From NCBI RefSeq assembly GCF_018390635.1, contig NZ_JAHBGE010000083.1:50797-114796 (forward strand): 64,000 bases of DNA, written 5' to 3'. The stretch's first letter is position 1; each line of letters begins with the position of its first letter. The notes under the pieces were generated by a model. The model was given only the letters and a program-made list of their open reading frames with translations. It did no database searches and was not told the DNA's origin. Below are positions 53,120 to 63,987 of the stretch, piece after piece. The translations under genes were made by a program, and so were the position numbers. This stretch comes from Ancylobacter lacus. Its GTDB lineage: Bacteria; Pseudomonadota; Alphaproteobacteria; Rhizobiales; Xanthobacteraceae.

Positions 53120-54562
53120 TCACGCGGTCGTGCCAATCTCGCCTTCGCCCGTAGGGGCGGGGGCCGCCTTGGTCCGGGCAGGAGCGCGCCCGGCGAGTTC
53201 CGCCCCGGCGTCTGCCGGCAGCCGGATGTAGAACAGCACCGAGATAATTGCGATCGTTCCCACCACGCAGAACGCCACCGAGAAGTCGCCGAGCAGGATG
53301 TGGGTGTCGTGCCGGGCGGCGCGCATCACTTCGAGGACCAGTGCCGCCACCGCGACGCCGGTGGAGATCGACACCTGCTGCGCCACGCTGGCGAAGCTGG
53401 TGGCGCGGCTGATCGACTCCGGCGGCACGTCGGCATAGGTCAGCGCATTGACGCTGGTGAACTGCAGCGAGCGGAAGAACCCGCCGAACAGCAGGCAGCC
53501 GATCAGCAGCGCAGGCGACATGCCGGGGACGAACAGCGCCGAAATGGCGATGAAGGCGCTGGAGATGAAGGCGTTCACGATCAGGACGCGGCGAAAGCCG
53601 AAGGTGCGGATGATCGGTGCGGCGGTGAACTTCATCGTCATCGCCCCCGCAGCCGAGGCGAAGGTGATCATGCCCGAGGCGAAGGGGGTGAGTCCGAAGC
53701 TCAACTGGAGCATGAGCGGGAGAAGGAACGGCATGGCACCGATGCCGATCCGAAAAAGCGAGGCTCCGAGGACGCCGGCGCGGAAGGTGGGAATCCGCAG
53801 GAGGCCGAGATCGAGGATGGGGCGCTCCACCGTCCGCGCGTGCCGGACATAGAAGAACATTGACACCGCTCCGACTGCTCCAACCCCAAGGGCGATCTGC
53901 GGCGCGACGGCCTCCTGCCCGAGCAGCGCCGCGCCGAAGACGAGGCCGGCGAGGCCGAGCCCCGAGAGCAGCATGCCCTTCAGGTCGAACGGTGCGACGT
54001 CGTCCTCGCGGATGTCCTCGATGAAGCGGGTGGCGAGCAGAACGCCGAGCAGCCCGATGGGAATGTTGAGGAAGAAGATCAGGCGCCAGTCGAAATAGGT
54101 GGTGATGAAGCCGCCGATCGGTGGGCCGAGCACCGGCCCCATGAGCGCGGGTATGGTGAGCCAGGCGAGGGCGGAGACCAGCTCGTTCTTCGGCACGGTG
54201 CGCAGGATGACCAGCCGTCCCACGGGCACCATCATGGCCCCACCCATGCCCTGAAGGATGCGATAGGCCACGAAATCCGGCAGCGAATGGGCCATGCCGC
54301 ACATCAGCGACCCCGCGGTGAACACCACGATCGCCGCTCGGAACACGGTGCGGGCGCCGAACCGGTCGGCAACCCAGCCGCTCGCGGGAATGAATACGGC
54401 GAGGCTGAGCAGATACGCCGTAAGCGCCAGTTTCAGCGCGATGGGGTCTTCCTGGAGATCGGCGGCGATGGCTGGGAGCGAGGTCGCGATAACCGTCGAA
54501 TCGAGCTGTTCCATGAACAGGGCGCAGGCGACGATGAGGGGGACGAGACGTTCGGTGCGCAC
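53120..54562 (-). CDS. MFS drug exporter, DHA2/EmrB-like
   Basis: A 480-aa inner-membrane protein with about 14 predicted helices. The N-terminus ALFMEQLDSTVIATSLPAIAADL is motif D1 of drug:H+ antiporters and GWVADRFGARTVFRAAI is motif A. LMGPVLGPPIGGFITTYFDWRLIFFLNIPIG is motif C, typical of exporters. Starts with GTG at 54562. Drug range unknown. Convergent with rlmE (17 bp gap). Confidence 0.9.
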   Translation of the reverse strand: MRTERLVPLIVACALFMEQLDSTVIATSLPAIAADLQEDPIALKLALTAYLLSLAVFIPASGWVADRFGARTVFRAAIVVFTAGSLMCGMAHSLPDFVAYRILQGMGGAMMVPVGRLVILRTVPKNELVSALAWLTIPALMGPVLGPPIGGFITTYFDWRLIFFLNIPIGLLGVLLATRFIEDIREDDVAPFDLKGMLLSGLGLAGLVFGAALLGQEAVAPQIALGVGAVGAVSMFFYVRHARTVERPILDLGLLRIPTFRAGVLGASLFRIGIGAMPFLLPLMLQLSFGLTPFASGMITFASAAGAMTMKFTAAPIIRTFGFRRVLIVNAFISSAFIAISALFVPGMSPALLIGCLLFGGFFRSLQFTSVNALTYADVPPESISRATSFASVAQQVSISTGVAVAALVLEVMRAARHDTHILLGDFSVAFCVVGTIAIISVLFYIRLPADAGAELAGRAPARTKAAPAPTGEGEIGTTA

Positions 54563-56388
<1,826 letters not shown>

Positions 56389-56421
56389 CGGGCGTCACGT
56401 TCGCACCACGATGACGACCAG

Positions 56422-56461
56422 CGCCGTCGGTCGCCCCTTCGCGGGCTGACCGGCGGCGTTT
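56422..56461 (+). terminator. Intrinsic terminator after guaB
   Basis: An 11-bp stem (CGCCGTCGGTC 56422-56432 with GACCGGCGGCG 56448-56458, one G-U pair) with further inner pairing, followed by TTT and ending 73 bp after the stop. Confidence 0.75.
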
Positions 56462-56479
56462 CGTCATTGGGCCCAGACA

Positions 56480-56938
56480 TTACGGGCGCGCGGCGCCGGC
56501 CTGCCGCGCGGCTTCCGCCATCTGCTCGAATTCGCGACGGATCTTTTCCAGATCGCCATCGTCAAGCTCTTCGAGATCGAGCAGGATTTCCCGCGGCCCG
56601 TCCAGCTTCGAGATCAATTCGTCCAGCTTGATCTGCAGCGCGGCAGTGTCGCGGTTCTGGCTGTTCTGGATCACGAACACCATCAGGAAGGTGACGATGG
56701 TGGTGGAGGTGTTGATCACCAGTTGCCAGGTGTCGTTGAAGCCGAAGACCGGCCCGCTCACCGCCCAGAGGACGATGATCCCAAGGGCGATGGCGAACGT
56801 CGCGGGCTTTCCGGCGTAGCTGGAGACGGCCTGGGAAAACCGGGTGAACAGGGATCGCTTCGGCTTCCGGTCGGCGTGGCTCGCCTGATGGCGGGATGGT
56901 CCGGCCTGCTCGTGGGATGGCGATGTGGGGGATGCCAT
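56480..56938 (-). CDS. Low-affinity iron permease-family protein
   Basis: A 152-aa membrane protein of the low-affinity iron permease family (PF04120). Two hydrophobic helices: FAIALGIIVLWAVSGPVF (about 48-65) and LVINTSTTIVTFLMVFVIQNSQNRDTAALQIKLDELI, the family signature. A charged C-terminal tail (about 118-145) is probably a coiled-coil. A proven transport role for this family is lacking in bacteria. Confidence 0.85.
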   Translation of the reverse strand: MASPTSPSHEQAGPSRHQASHADRKPKRSLFTRFSQAVSSYAGKPATFAIALGIIVLWAVSGPVFGFNDTWQLVINTSTTIVTFLMVFVIQNSQNRDTAALQIKLDELISKLDGPREILLDLEELDDGDLEKIRREFEQMAEAARQAGAARP

Positions 56939-57069
56939 GATGGGCCTCTGTGGTCTGGTACCTCACAACGGTGCATCATCTACGCGGGTTCCCGGCGACC
57001 TCCCGAACCTGCCGCCGCCGGCGGCGTTGCTGTAGGCTGGCGTTTAAGCCTGCCTCACCCGGAGTTGCC

Positions 57070-57498
57070 ATGACCGTCGCCGCCGTGCTGCTGCCCGTCT
57101 TCGTCCAGGTGGGGCTGACGTTCTTCATTCTGTTCCGGCTGGGGCCGCTGCGATTTGGCGCGGTGCGGCGCGGGGAGATCAATGGCGATCCCACGCTCGA
57201 CGAGCGGGCATGGCCGGATAAGGTCCGGCAGGCCTCGAACGCCTTCCGCAACCAGTTCGAGGTGCCGGTGCTGTACTTCGTGCTGGTGGTCCTGGCGCTG
57301 CTGACCCGCAAGGCGGACCTGATCTTCGTCGTCCTGTCCTGGGTGTTCGTGCTTAGCCGGCTGGCGCACGCCTTCGTCCACCTCACCTCAAACAATGTGC
57401 GCTACCGCTTTCCTGCCTATCTGGTCGGGGTGGTTGTTCTTCTCCTGATGTGGGTGCTATTTGCGCTCTCGATCCTGTTCGCCCCGGTCCTGCCCTGA
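57070..57498 (+). CDS. MAPEG-family membrane protein
   Basis: A 142-aa protein with four hydrophobic helices and the MAPEG pattern: WPDKVRQASNAFRNQFEVPVLYFVLVVLAL (about 46-75, with the N-x-x-E/F-EVPVL core) and SRLAHAFVHLTSNNVRYRFPAYLVG. Bacterial MAPEGs are related to microsomal glutathione transferases, but function here is unknown. ATG 57070 has GGAG before it. Confidence 0.85.
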   Translation: MTVAAVLLPVFVQVGLTFFILFRLGPLRFGAVRRGEINGDPTLDERAWPDKVRQASNAFRNQFEVPVLYFVLVVLALLTRKADLIFVVLSWVFVLSRLAHAFVHLTSNNVRYRFPAYLVGVVVLLLMWVLFALSILFAPVLP

Positions 57499-57540
57499 CG
57501 CGCCTTCCCGGCTGCCGTCCATTCCCGAAACGTGCTGCCC

Positions 57541-58839
57541 ATGACCCCCGCCGCGCGGCTCGCCGCCGCCATTGAAGTGATCCAGTCGGTCGAGACCGTC
57601 CGCCGCCCGGTGGCCGACGTGCTGAAGGAATGGGGGCGTAGCCACCGCTTTGCCGGCTCGGGCGACCGGGCCGCGCTAAGCTCACTGGTCTATGATGCGC
57701 TCCGCCGCCGCGCCTCCGCTGCCTGGCTGATGGGGGAGGAGACACCGCGCGCGGTGCTGCTCGGCATGCTCAGGCTGGGGCGTGGCCTTGATGTCGAGAC
57801 GATCGCTACGCTGTTCGATGGCACCCGCTATGGTCCTGCCGCGCTCTCGGACGACGAGCGAGCCCGGCTTGCTGAAGGCTCGCTGGACGGCGCGCCGGCC
57901 TTCGTCGCCGGAGATTACCCCGAGTGGCTCGACGCTCCGCTCGCGGCGGTGTTCGGAGAGGAGCGGGCCCGGGAGGGCGCCGCGCTGGCCGAACGCGCCC
58001 CGCTCGACCTGCGCGTGAACACGCTGAAGGCCACGCCGGCGGAAGCGGCCGCGGCGCTGGCGCACCTCGAGCCCGTCGCCGCCGCCTGGTCGCCGCTCGC
58101 TCTGCGCATCCAGCTTCCGGCCGACGGAAAGGCGCCCCCCGTGACGGCGGAGCCGGCCTATCTCAAAGGCGAGGTCGAGATACAGGACGAGGGTTCCCAG
58201 ATCGCCGCGATTCTCGCAGCGCCACCCCCCGGCGGGCAGGTGCTGGATCTGTGCGCCGGCGGTGGCGGCAAGACGCTGGAATGCGCGGCGCTGATGGACA
58301 ATGCGGGGCAGATCTATGCCTATGACGCGGATATCCGCCGGCTGGCACCGATCCATGAAAGGCTGGCGCGCGCCGGAGTCCGCAATGTGCAGGTGCGTAC
58401 ACCGCGCGGGCGGGCGGACGTGCTTGCCGATCTTGCCGGGCGGATGGACCTCGTCCTCGTTGACGCTCCCTGCACCGGCACCGGCACCTGGCGGCGTAAC
58501 CCGGACGCGAAATGGCGCATCCGGCCCGGTGCCCTCGCCGAGCGGGTGCGCGACCAGGCCGCCATCCTCGATGCCGCGGCCACCTATGTTAAGCCGGGCG
58601 GGCGGCTCGCCTACATCACCTGTTCCTTGCTCGATGAGGAAAACGGCGCGCAGATCCGCGGCTTCCTCACGCGCCATGCGGGTTTCACGCTGGTGCCGCC
58701 GGCCGATCTGCCGCTGGCATTGGGGCCTACCGGCCTCGCACTGCGAACGGCGGCGCTGCTGCGGCCGGAAGGCGTGATGTTGACGCCGCGGCGTACGGGT
58801 ACCGACGGATTCTTTGTCGGGGTGCTGGCGCGCGGCTGA
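57541..58839 (+). CDS. RsmB/NOP-family RNA (cytosine-5) methyltransferase
   Basis: A 432-aa SAM-dependent methyltransferase. An N-terminal NusB/RsmB-like helical region (1-150) is followed by the catalytic domain: motif I VLDLCAGGGGKTLECAAL (234-251), motif IV DAPCTGTGTWRR with Cys311 and motif VI TCSLLDEEN with catalytic Cys361. Both Cys of m5C methyltransferases are present. Target 16S rRNA is likely but the exact position is not shown. The ATG at 57541 is preferred; an in-frame GTG at 57532 is three codons upstream. Confidence 0.92.
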   Translation: MTPAARLAAAIEVIQSVETVRRPVADVLKEWGRSHRFAGSGDRAALSSLVYDALRRRASAAWLMGEETPRAVLLGMLRLGRGLDVETIATLFDGTRYGPAALSDDERARLAEGSLDGAPAFVAGDYPEWLDAPLAAVFGEERAREGAALAERAPLDLRVNTLKATPAEAAAALAHLEPVAAAWSPLALRIQLPADGKAPPVTAEPAYLKGEVEIQDEGSQIAAILAAPPPGGQVLDLCAGGGGKTLECAALMDNAGQIYAYDADIRRLAPIHERLARAGVRNVQVRTPRGRADVLADLAGRMDLVLVDAPCTGTGTWRRNPDAKWRIRPGALAERVRDQAAILDAAATYVKPGGRLAYITCSLLDEENGAQIRGFLTRHAGFTLVPPADLPLALGPTGLALRTAALLRPEGVMLTPRRTGTDGFFVGVLARG

Positions 58840-58999
58840 GGCGCCGTCCGGGGCACGAGTGGTCATCAGCATACGCCACGTAGGGTGGAACAGACAGGAT
58901 TGGAGGGCAGCGAAAGCTCGGCCGCTGCTGCCTCCGGCGGCACCGTCTTCGAATCGTGGACCTTCCGGTCTATGCTGGCGCGAGACCTTGGGGATTGCC

Positions 59000-59227
59000 G
59001 TGTTCGTCCTGTTCCGCCTGCTGTTCGTGCTGGCCGTGGTCGTGGTGGGCTACTGGCTGTATTACATCTTCGTCGCCGTGGACCCCTACGATCCGATCGG
59101 CGTTGCGATCAATGAGCGTATGCCGCAACCGATGCGTGAGCTGAGCTGCGTCACGCTGCATCGGCGCCATCCCGGCGTTCTCGAGCCGCCGTCGGGTTGC
59201 GCGCACCTTTGGGTCGACAAGCTCTGA
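59000..59227 (+). CDS. Small single-pass membrane protein (75 aa)
   Basis: Frame from GTG 59000: an N-terminal membrane helix (LFRLLFVLAVVVVGYWLYYIFV) followed by a polar tail with two Cys (SCVTLHRRH... and GCAHLWVDKL), resembling a short periplasmic domain. GGGG lies upstream as a weak ribosome site. Not recognised as a family. Between the methyltransferase and guaA with no other candidate. Confidence 0.55.
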   Translation: MFVLFRLLFVLAVVVVGYWLYYIFVAVDPYDPIGVAINERMPQPMRELSCVTLHRRHPGVLEPPSGCAHLWVDKL

Positions 59228-59345
59228 AGGTGCTGGGTGTTCGAGCTGGCCCGTGTGGGTCGCGGTATGCATGGGTGCCATGCCTCGCGTCATCACGGCG
59301 TGTGCGAGGCTGGACGGATTTCTCGACACTCATTAAAAGCTCGCC

Positions 59346-60914
59346 ATGACAAGCACCGCCACTCCGATCCACGACGCCATTCTCATTATCGACTTCGGCT
59401 CGCAGGTGACGCAGCTCATCGCCCGCCGGGTACGGGAGACTGGGGTCTACTGCGAAATCCATCCGTTCCAGAATGCCGCAGCCGCCTTCGAGCGGCTGAA
59501 GCCGAAGGGCGTCATCTTTTCGGGCGGGCCGGCCTCGGTGCTGGATACCGGCAGTCCCCGGGCGCCGCAGGCGGTGTTCGAGGCGGGCGTGCCGATCCTC
59601 GCCATCTGCTATGGCCAGCAGACCTGCGCCCTCCAGCTTGGTGGTACGGTGGAAGGCGGCCATGCCGCTGAATTCGGCCGCGCCGATGTCGAGATCCTCA
59701 AGCCGAGCACCCTGTTCGACGGGGTTTGGAGTGTCGGTGGCCGCTATCCCGTGTGGATGAGCCATGGCGACCGCGTCACCGCGCTGCCGGAGGGCTTCAC
59801 CGTCGTCGGCACCTCGGAGAATGCGCCGTTCGCCATTGCCGTGAATGAGGAGCGGCGCATCTACACGACCATGTTCCACCCCGAGGTGGTGCACACCCCG
59901 GATGGCGGCAGGCTGCTGGCCAATTTCGTGCACAGGATCGTGGGTCTCAAGTCCGACTGGACCATGGCGGCGTTCCGTGAGGAGGAGATCCGGCGCATCC
60001 GCGCGCAGGTCGGTTCCGAGCGGGTCATCTGCGGCCTGTCCGGCGGCGTCGATTCAGCGGTGGCGGCGGTACTGATCCATGAGGCCATCGGCGATCAGCT
60101 CACCTGCGTGTTCGTCGACCACGGGCTGCTCCGCCTCGGCGAGGCCGAGAAGGTCGTGACCCTGTTCCGCGACAGCTACAACATTCCGCTGGTGCATGTG
60201 GACGCCGAGGAGATGTTCCTGACGGCGCTTCAGGGCGTGACCGACCCCGAGGTGAAGCGCAAGACCATCGGCAAGCTGTTCATCGACGTGTTCGAGGCCG
60301 AGGCAAGGAAGATCGGCGGTGCCGCCTTCCTCGCCCAGGGCACGCTATATCCCGACGTCATCGAGAGCGTCAGTTTCTCGGGCGGGCCCTCCGTCACCAT
60401 CAAGAGTCACCACAATGTCGGCGGGCTGCCCGAGCGGATGAACATGAAGCTGGTCGAGCCGTTGCGCGAGCTGTTCAAGGACGAGGTCCGCGTGCTCGGC
60501 CGCGAGCTTGGCCTGCCGGAAGCCTTTGTCGGCCGCCATCCCTTCCCGGGCCCCGGTCTCGCCATACGCTGCCCGGGCGAGATTACCCGCGAAAAGCTCG
60601 ACATCCTGCGCCTCGCCGACGAGATCTATCTTGAGGAAATCCGTCGCCACGGCCTCTATGACCAGATCTGGCAGGCCTTCGCTGTGATCCTGCCGGTAAA
60701 GACCGTCGGGGTGATGGGCGACTACCGGACCTATGATTATGTGGTCGGCCTGCGCGCGGTGACCTCGGTGGACGGAATGACGGCGGATTTCTATCCCTTC
60801 GACATGGCCTTCCTCGGCCGGGTCGCCACCCGCATCGTCAACGAGGTCAAAGGCGTAAACCGCGTCGTCTACGACGTCACAAGCAAGCCGCCGGGTACTA
60901 TCGAGTGGGAATGA
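59346..60914 (+). CDS. guaA: GMP synthase (glutamine-hydrolysing)
   Basis: Converts XMP to GMP using glutamine and ATP. 522 aa: class I glutaminase domain with catalytic Cys88 (AICYGQQTC) and the His-x-Glu pair at [11 protein letters not shown]-loop [11 protein letters not shown] (about 230-240) for ATP; C-terminal dimer domain ending [11 protein letters not shown]. The final 3' codons are the recognised attachment point of guaA-type genomic islands; an integrase gene begins 292 bp downstream. Confidence 0.97.
   Translation: MTSTATPIHDAILIIDFGSQVTQLIARRVRETGVYCEIHPFQNAAAAFERLKPKGVIFSGGPASVLDTGSPRAPQAVFEAGVPILAICYGQQTCALQLGGTVEGGHAAEFGRADVEILKPSTLFDGVWSVGGRYPVWMSHGDRVTALPEGFTVVGTSENAPFAIAVNEERRIYTTMFHPEVVHTPDGGRLLANFVHRIVGLKSDWTMAAFREEEIRRIRAQVGSERVICGLSGGVDSAVAAVLIHEAIGDQLTCVFVDHGLLRLGEAEKVVTLFRDSYNIPLVHVDAEEMFLTALQGVTDPEVKRKTIGKLFIDVFEAEARKIGGAAFLAQGTLYPDVIESVSFSGGPSVTIKSHHNVGGLPERMNMKLVEPLRELFKDEVRVLGRELGLPEAFVGRHPFPGPGLAIRCPGEITREKLDILRLADEIYLEEIRRHGLYDQIWQAFAVILPVKTVGVMGDYRTYDYVVGLRAVTSVDGMTADFYPFDMAFLGRVATRIVNEVKGVNRVVYDVTSKPPGTIEWE
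60895..60914. other. Presumed left attachment site (attL) at the guaA 3' end
   Basis: The last bases of guaA, followed at once by lower-GC sequence and an integrase. The exact core cannot be fixed without the other end, but guaA reading remains intact, as with other guaA-type islands. Confidence 0.5.
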
Positions 60915-60947
60915 TTCAGGCCCATCCGAAGCTATCCGGCAGCGCGC

Positions 60948-60961
60948 TAGGTCGCGACCTA
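60948..60961. repeat. Perfect 14-bp palindrome near attL
   Basis: TAGGTCGCGACCTA, 34 bp after the guaA stop, in the integrase upstream region. It may bind a recombination or repressor protein. Confidence 0.6.
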
Positions 60962-61028
60962 ACTCGTTGAAATAAAATAAATATTGCGATGCTGCCTATC
61001 GACAACGGTCGGTGGGTGCGATCGCGCG

Positions 61029-61184
61029 TACCGTCACTGCTGACGATACGCCGAGACATTGCGCCCCGCTATTTTTGTGAATACCGTCAGAGAACGAATG
61101 CGTCTGACGGTATTGAATTTCGGGTAAGGCATTGATCCAAGGACCGAAATTGTCCCGACGGCGCTCGAAAAGCGCTTGACGGTC
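61029..61184. promoter_or_regulatory. Repeated TACCGTCA motif and a 12-bp inverted repeat upstream of the integrase
   Basis: TACCGTCA occurs at 61029 and 61082 and inverted as TGACGGTA at 61105; one-mismatch copies TGACGATA (61041) and TGACGGTC (61177) also exist. The copies at 61082 and 61105 are part of a perfect inverted repeat AATACCGTCAGA / TCTGACGGTATT (61080-61091, 61103-61114). The pattern suits integrase arm sites or an operator of the integrase gene. Confidence 0.65.
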
Positions 61185-61206
61185 TTTTTCGGCAGGAGGT
61201 TTCTCG

Positions 61207-62463
61207 ATGTTGACCGATGCAGCTCTTAAGAGCCTGAGATCAAAAGACAAATTTTATAAGGTGACCGATCGTGACGGCATGTACGTGCTCGTCGCACCGA
61301 GTGGAAATATCTCCTTCAGGCTGGACTACCGTCTGAATGGGCGCAGGGAAACCATCACCTTCGGCAGGTACGGGCGCGACGGCATCTCACTGGCAAAGGC
61401 CAGAGAGATGTGTATCGATGCAAAACGAGCCGTTCGTGAGGGGCGTTCACCGGCGATCGAAAAGCAGCGAGAAAAGCGCCGGATCAAAGAAGCGAAGAGC
61501 TTCGGCGTGTTCGGTGAGAAGTGGCTGACTACCGGGCAAATGGCCGACAGCACGCGGGCCATGCGTCGCTCGGTCTTTGAGCGCGAGCTGCTTCCTGCTT
61601 GGCGCAATCGTCTATTGACCGAAATCACGCCTGACGATCTTCGCGTCCATTGCGCCAAGATCGTGGAGCGGGGCGCTCCTGCCACTGCCATCCACGTTCG
61701 GGATATCCTCAAGCAGATTTACCGCTTTGCGGTATTGCATGGCGAGAAAGTCGCCAACCCGGCCGACGAGGTAGGGCCCGCGTCGATCGCCCATTTCGTC
61801 CCGCGGGACCGTTCGCTCTCACCATCCGAAATTCGTATCGCCCTCAAGCAGCTTGAGAATGTCGCGACGTTACCGACCATTCGGTTGGGCTTCCGCCTCT
61901 ACCTTCTTACGATGGTTCGCAAAAGCGAGCTTCAGGATGCGACATGGGATGAAGTGGATTTCGAGAACGCCGTCTGGACGATTCCGAAGGAGCGGATGAA
62001 ACGCGCGAAGGCCCACAATGTCTACCTGTGCCGGCAGACGCTCGATATCATGATCGCGCTCAAGACATGTTCCGGCAACTCACGATATCTGCTTCCCTCC
62101 AGGTACGATGCAGACGCCCCCATGTCTCGGGCAACCTTCAACCGGGTTACCTACGCCGTCGTTGAGGAAGCGAAGAAGGCCGGGCTGCCGCTCGAGCCTT
62201 TCACGGTCCACGATCTACGACGTACGGGATCGACGCTGCTGAACGAACTGGGTTTCAACGGCGACTGGATCGAGAAGTGTCTCGCACATGAAGATGGACG
62301 CTCGTCTCGGGGCGTCTACAACAAGGCCGAGTACGAGATGCAGCGCCGGCATATGATGCAGGAGTGGGCCGACGTCGTGGACGCGTGGGTGCAGGGGCGG
62401 AAACACGTGCCGATGCTCGTGCCGCCAGCTATGCCTCTTCCGGCGCTTGATCCCGCACTTTGA
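61207..62463 (+). CDS. Tyrosine recombinase / island integrase (P4-type)
   Basis: A 418-aa site-specific integrase. An N-terminal DUF4102-like arm-binding domain (1-90, with YRLNGRRETITFGRYG), core-binding SAM-like domain (about 100-190) and catalytic domain with Arg238 (VRKSEL), His335-x-x-Arg338 (HDLRRTG), His361 and Tyr371 (GVYNKAEY). All catalytic residues are intact. AGGAGG lies seven bases before ATG 61207. It should mediate insertion and excision at guaA. The 3' end overlaps the AlpA-like gene by 35 bp on the opposite strand. Confidence 0.95.
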   Translation: MLTDAALKSLRSKDKFYKVTDRDGMYVLVAPSGNISFRLDYRLNGRRETITFGRYGRDGISLAKAREMCIDAKRAVREGRSPAIEKQREKRRIKEAKSFGVFGEKWLTTGQMADSTRAMRRSVFERELLPAWRNRLLTEITPDDLRVHCAKIVERGAPATAIHVRDILKQIYRFAVLHGEKVANPADEVGPASIAHFVPRDRSLSPSEIRIALKQLENVATLPTIRLGFRLYLLTMVRKSELQDATWDEVDFENAVWTIPKERMKRAKAHNVYLCRQTLDIMIALKTCSGNSRYLLPSRYDADAPMSRATFNRVTYAVVEEAKKAGLPLEPFTVHDLRRTGSTLLNELGFNGDWIEKCLAHEDGRSSRGVYNKAEYEMQRRHMMQEWADVVDAWVQGRKHVPMLVPPAMPLPALDPAL

Positions 62464-62710
62464 TGGGACGGGACTTGCGTTTTGTCACGTCAGGGTGCTT
62501 AGCGCGACGGATTGGCTTCGTGCGTCGCGCCAGCAGCCAAGCCTGCACCTCCGCAAGATCCCAGACGATGCAGCGCGCCGAAAGTGCGAAACGCCGCGGA
62601 AACTCCCCGCGCTGCTCCATCTCGTAGATCGTGCTGTCTGCTAGCGGCACCATCTCTCGCAGCTGGTGTCGTCTGATGGTTCTTTGAATTTCCGTCTTTT
62701 CCGCCCGCAT
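62429..62710 (-). CDS. AlpA-like DNA-binding regulator
   Basis: A 93-aa helix-turn-helix protein with LREMVPLADSTIYEMEQRGEFPRRFALSARCIVWDLAEVQAWL (about 17-60), the AlpA/prophage-excisionase pattern. AlpA-like proteins activate integrase genes or help excision. The C-terminal 30 residues are Lys/Arg-rich. Start 62710 has AAGGAGGG eight bases upstream; the longer frame to 62857 is rejected. Confidence 0.85.
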   Translation of the reverse strand: MRAEKTEIQRTIRRHQLREMVPLADSTIYEMEQRGEFPRRFALSARCIVWDLAEVQAWLLARRTKPIRRAKHPDVTKRKSRPIKVRDQAPEEA

Positions 62711-62891
62711 GCCGGTAACCCTCCTTCGTTTCGCGGGGGATTGAAAGCGACAGATGCCAGATGCTGGAAGACGCCACGGCCACTCATTCGTGATTTTCGC
62801 GCTATGGCGTGCACATAGGAGGGGTGACGCGAAAAAGCTAAGGTCGAATTGCGTCAATGCGGTCCCGCAGCAAGAAAAATACCTTGATTAG

Positions 62892-63140
62892 TTAGTCGGA
62901 TTTGGTTGGCTTGCAGAAGCGGACCCCGACGCCGCCACCATTCTCCGTAATGAACTCTATGCCTGCGGTTTCCAAAGCGCGGCGCAGGGCGTCAATGGTT
63001 ACAGCGTTTGCGACAATCGGACCGGACAACGGCTCTATTCGCTTGATGGTTGCGAGAGAAACTTTTGATGCCTGAGCCAACGTCTTCTGATCCCATTTGA
63101 GTAGGGCCCGCGCAGCTCGTACTTGGTCACTTGTAAGCAT
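62892..63140 (-). CDS. XRE-family HTH regulator
   Basis: An 82-aa Cro/C1-type DNA-binding protein: AARALLKWDQKTLAQASKVSLATIKRIE (about 9-36) is the HTH and the rest is a short dimer helix with AVTIDALRRALETAGIEFI. Likely a repressor of island genes. Start 63140 (ATG); a TTG two codons upstream is possible. A 14-bp palindrome lies 18 bp upstream. Confidence 0.85.
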   Translation of the reverse strand: MLTSDQVRAARALLKWDQKTLAQASKVSLATIKRIEPLSGPIVANAVTIDALRRALETAGIEFITENGGGVGVRFCKPTKSD

Positions 63141-63157
63141 TATCAATTAGGCCGCTG

Positions 63158-63171
63158 GCATCATATGATGC
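63158..63171. promoter_or_regulatory. Perfect palindrome GCATCATATGATGC, probable XRE operator
   Basis: A 14-bp perfect palindrome in the promoter of the XRE gene and 139 bp before the divergent unknown gene, suiting autorepression. Confidence 0.55.
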
Positions 63172-63309
63172 TAAAGGAATTGACACTTGGTCGTCTTAGG
63201 TTAGCCTCTGACAAGCTGCCTTCGATAGAAAGGCACTCTAGACGGCTGTGCAGGGTGGTAGGACACCCCACACAGCCTGACCACACCCAAGCTGATTGGA
63301 GCTCGGATC

Positions 63310-63987
63310 ATGGCTGATTCTGAGATTAGCACGAGTCTGGCCCGGCCATCCCGTCGGGACATTCTCGCCATCGCGGTTACGACCACTGGCGCCGCCGGCT
63401 TCCACGGATCGGCGGCGGCCAACCCGCCTGCCGTCGCTTACCCTGATGCGGCCCTCACGGCCTTGAAAGCGTGGCGCGTCGCCCATAGGCGCACGCTCGC
63501 CCTTTGCCGGAAACAGCAACGATTGGAATCCGAACTGGCGCGGACGATTGGTTTTCCGCAGGCGGTTGTCGCCACAGCCGAGCTGTCGTCGCCGGTGCGG
63601 ATTGGCTCTCTCCAGCAGTTCGATGAACTGGCAACCGACGTGCCATCCCTTTGCATGCGGCGCGACGAAGTCGCCGCCGCACTGCGCGCGCATCAACGGC
63701 GCTGGGATGACGCGGATCGCGCCATCGGCTACTCCGCTACCCGACAGGAAGAGGCGGCGGCATCCGCCGATGAAGAGCGACTGATCGCGAGGCTCTTTGC
63801 GGCAGACGCCACCTCGCTGCGTGGCCTCTCCGCAAAGCTCGACGTGCTGATCGCCGTCGGCGCCGAGGGGGCGGAGGGACGGCATTTCCCGTGGCCTGAA
63901 CTGCGGCGCATCCGCAGAGATGTTGCGCGCTTGATTCAGTTGCAGCGTAAGCGTCGTCCCGGCGGCACCTTCATAGGTTGGGCGTGA
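63310..63987 (+). CDS. Hypothetical island protein with Tat-like signal
   Basis: A 225-aa protein, no family recognised. The N-terminus SRRDILAIAVTTTGAAGF (14-31) looks like a twin-arginine signal. The remainder (40-215) is helical and charged, with a WRVAHRRTLALCRKQQRLESELARTIG helix, suggesting an extended coiled-coil protein. Similar exported proteins occur in genomic islands, function unknown. Start ATG 63310 has GGAG upstream at long spacing. Confidence 0.65.
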   Translation: MADSEISTSLARPSRRDILAIAVTTTGAAGFHGSAAANPPAVAYPDAALTALKAWRVAHRRTLALCRKQQRLESELARTIGFPQAVVATAELSSPVRIGSLQQFDELATDVPSLCMRRDEVAAALRAHQRRWDDADRAIGYSATRQEEAAASADEERLIARLFAADATSLRGLSAKLDVLIAVGAEGAEGRHFPWPELRRIRRDVARLIQLQRKRRPGGTFIGWA

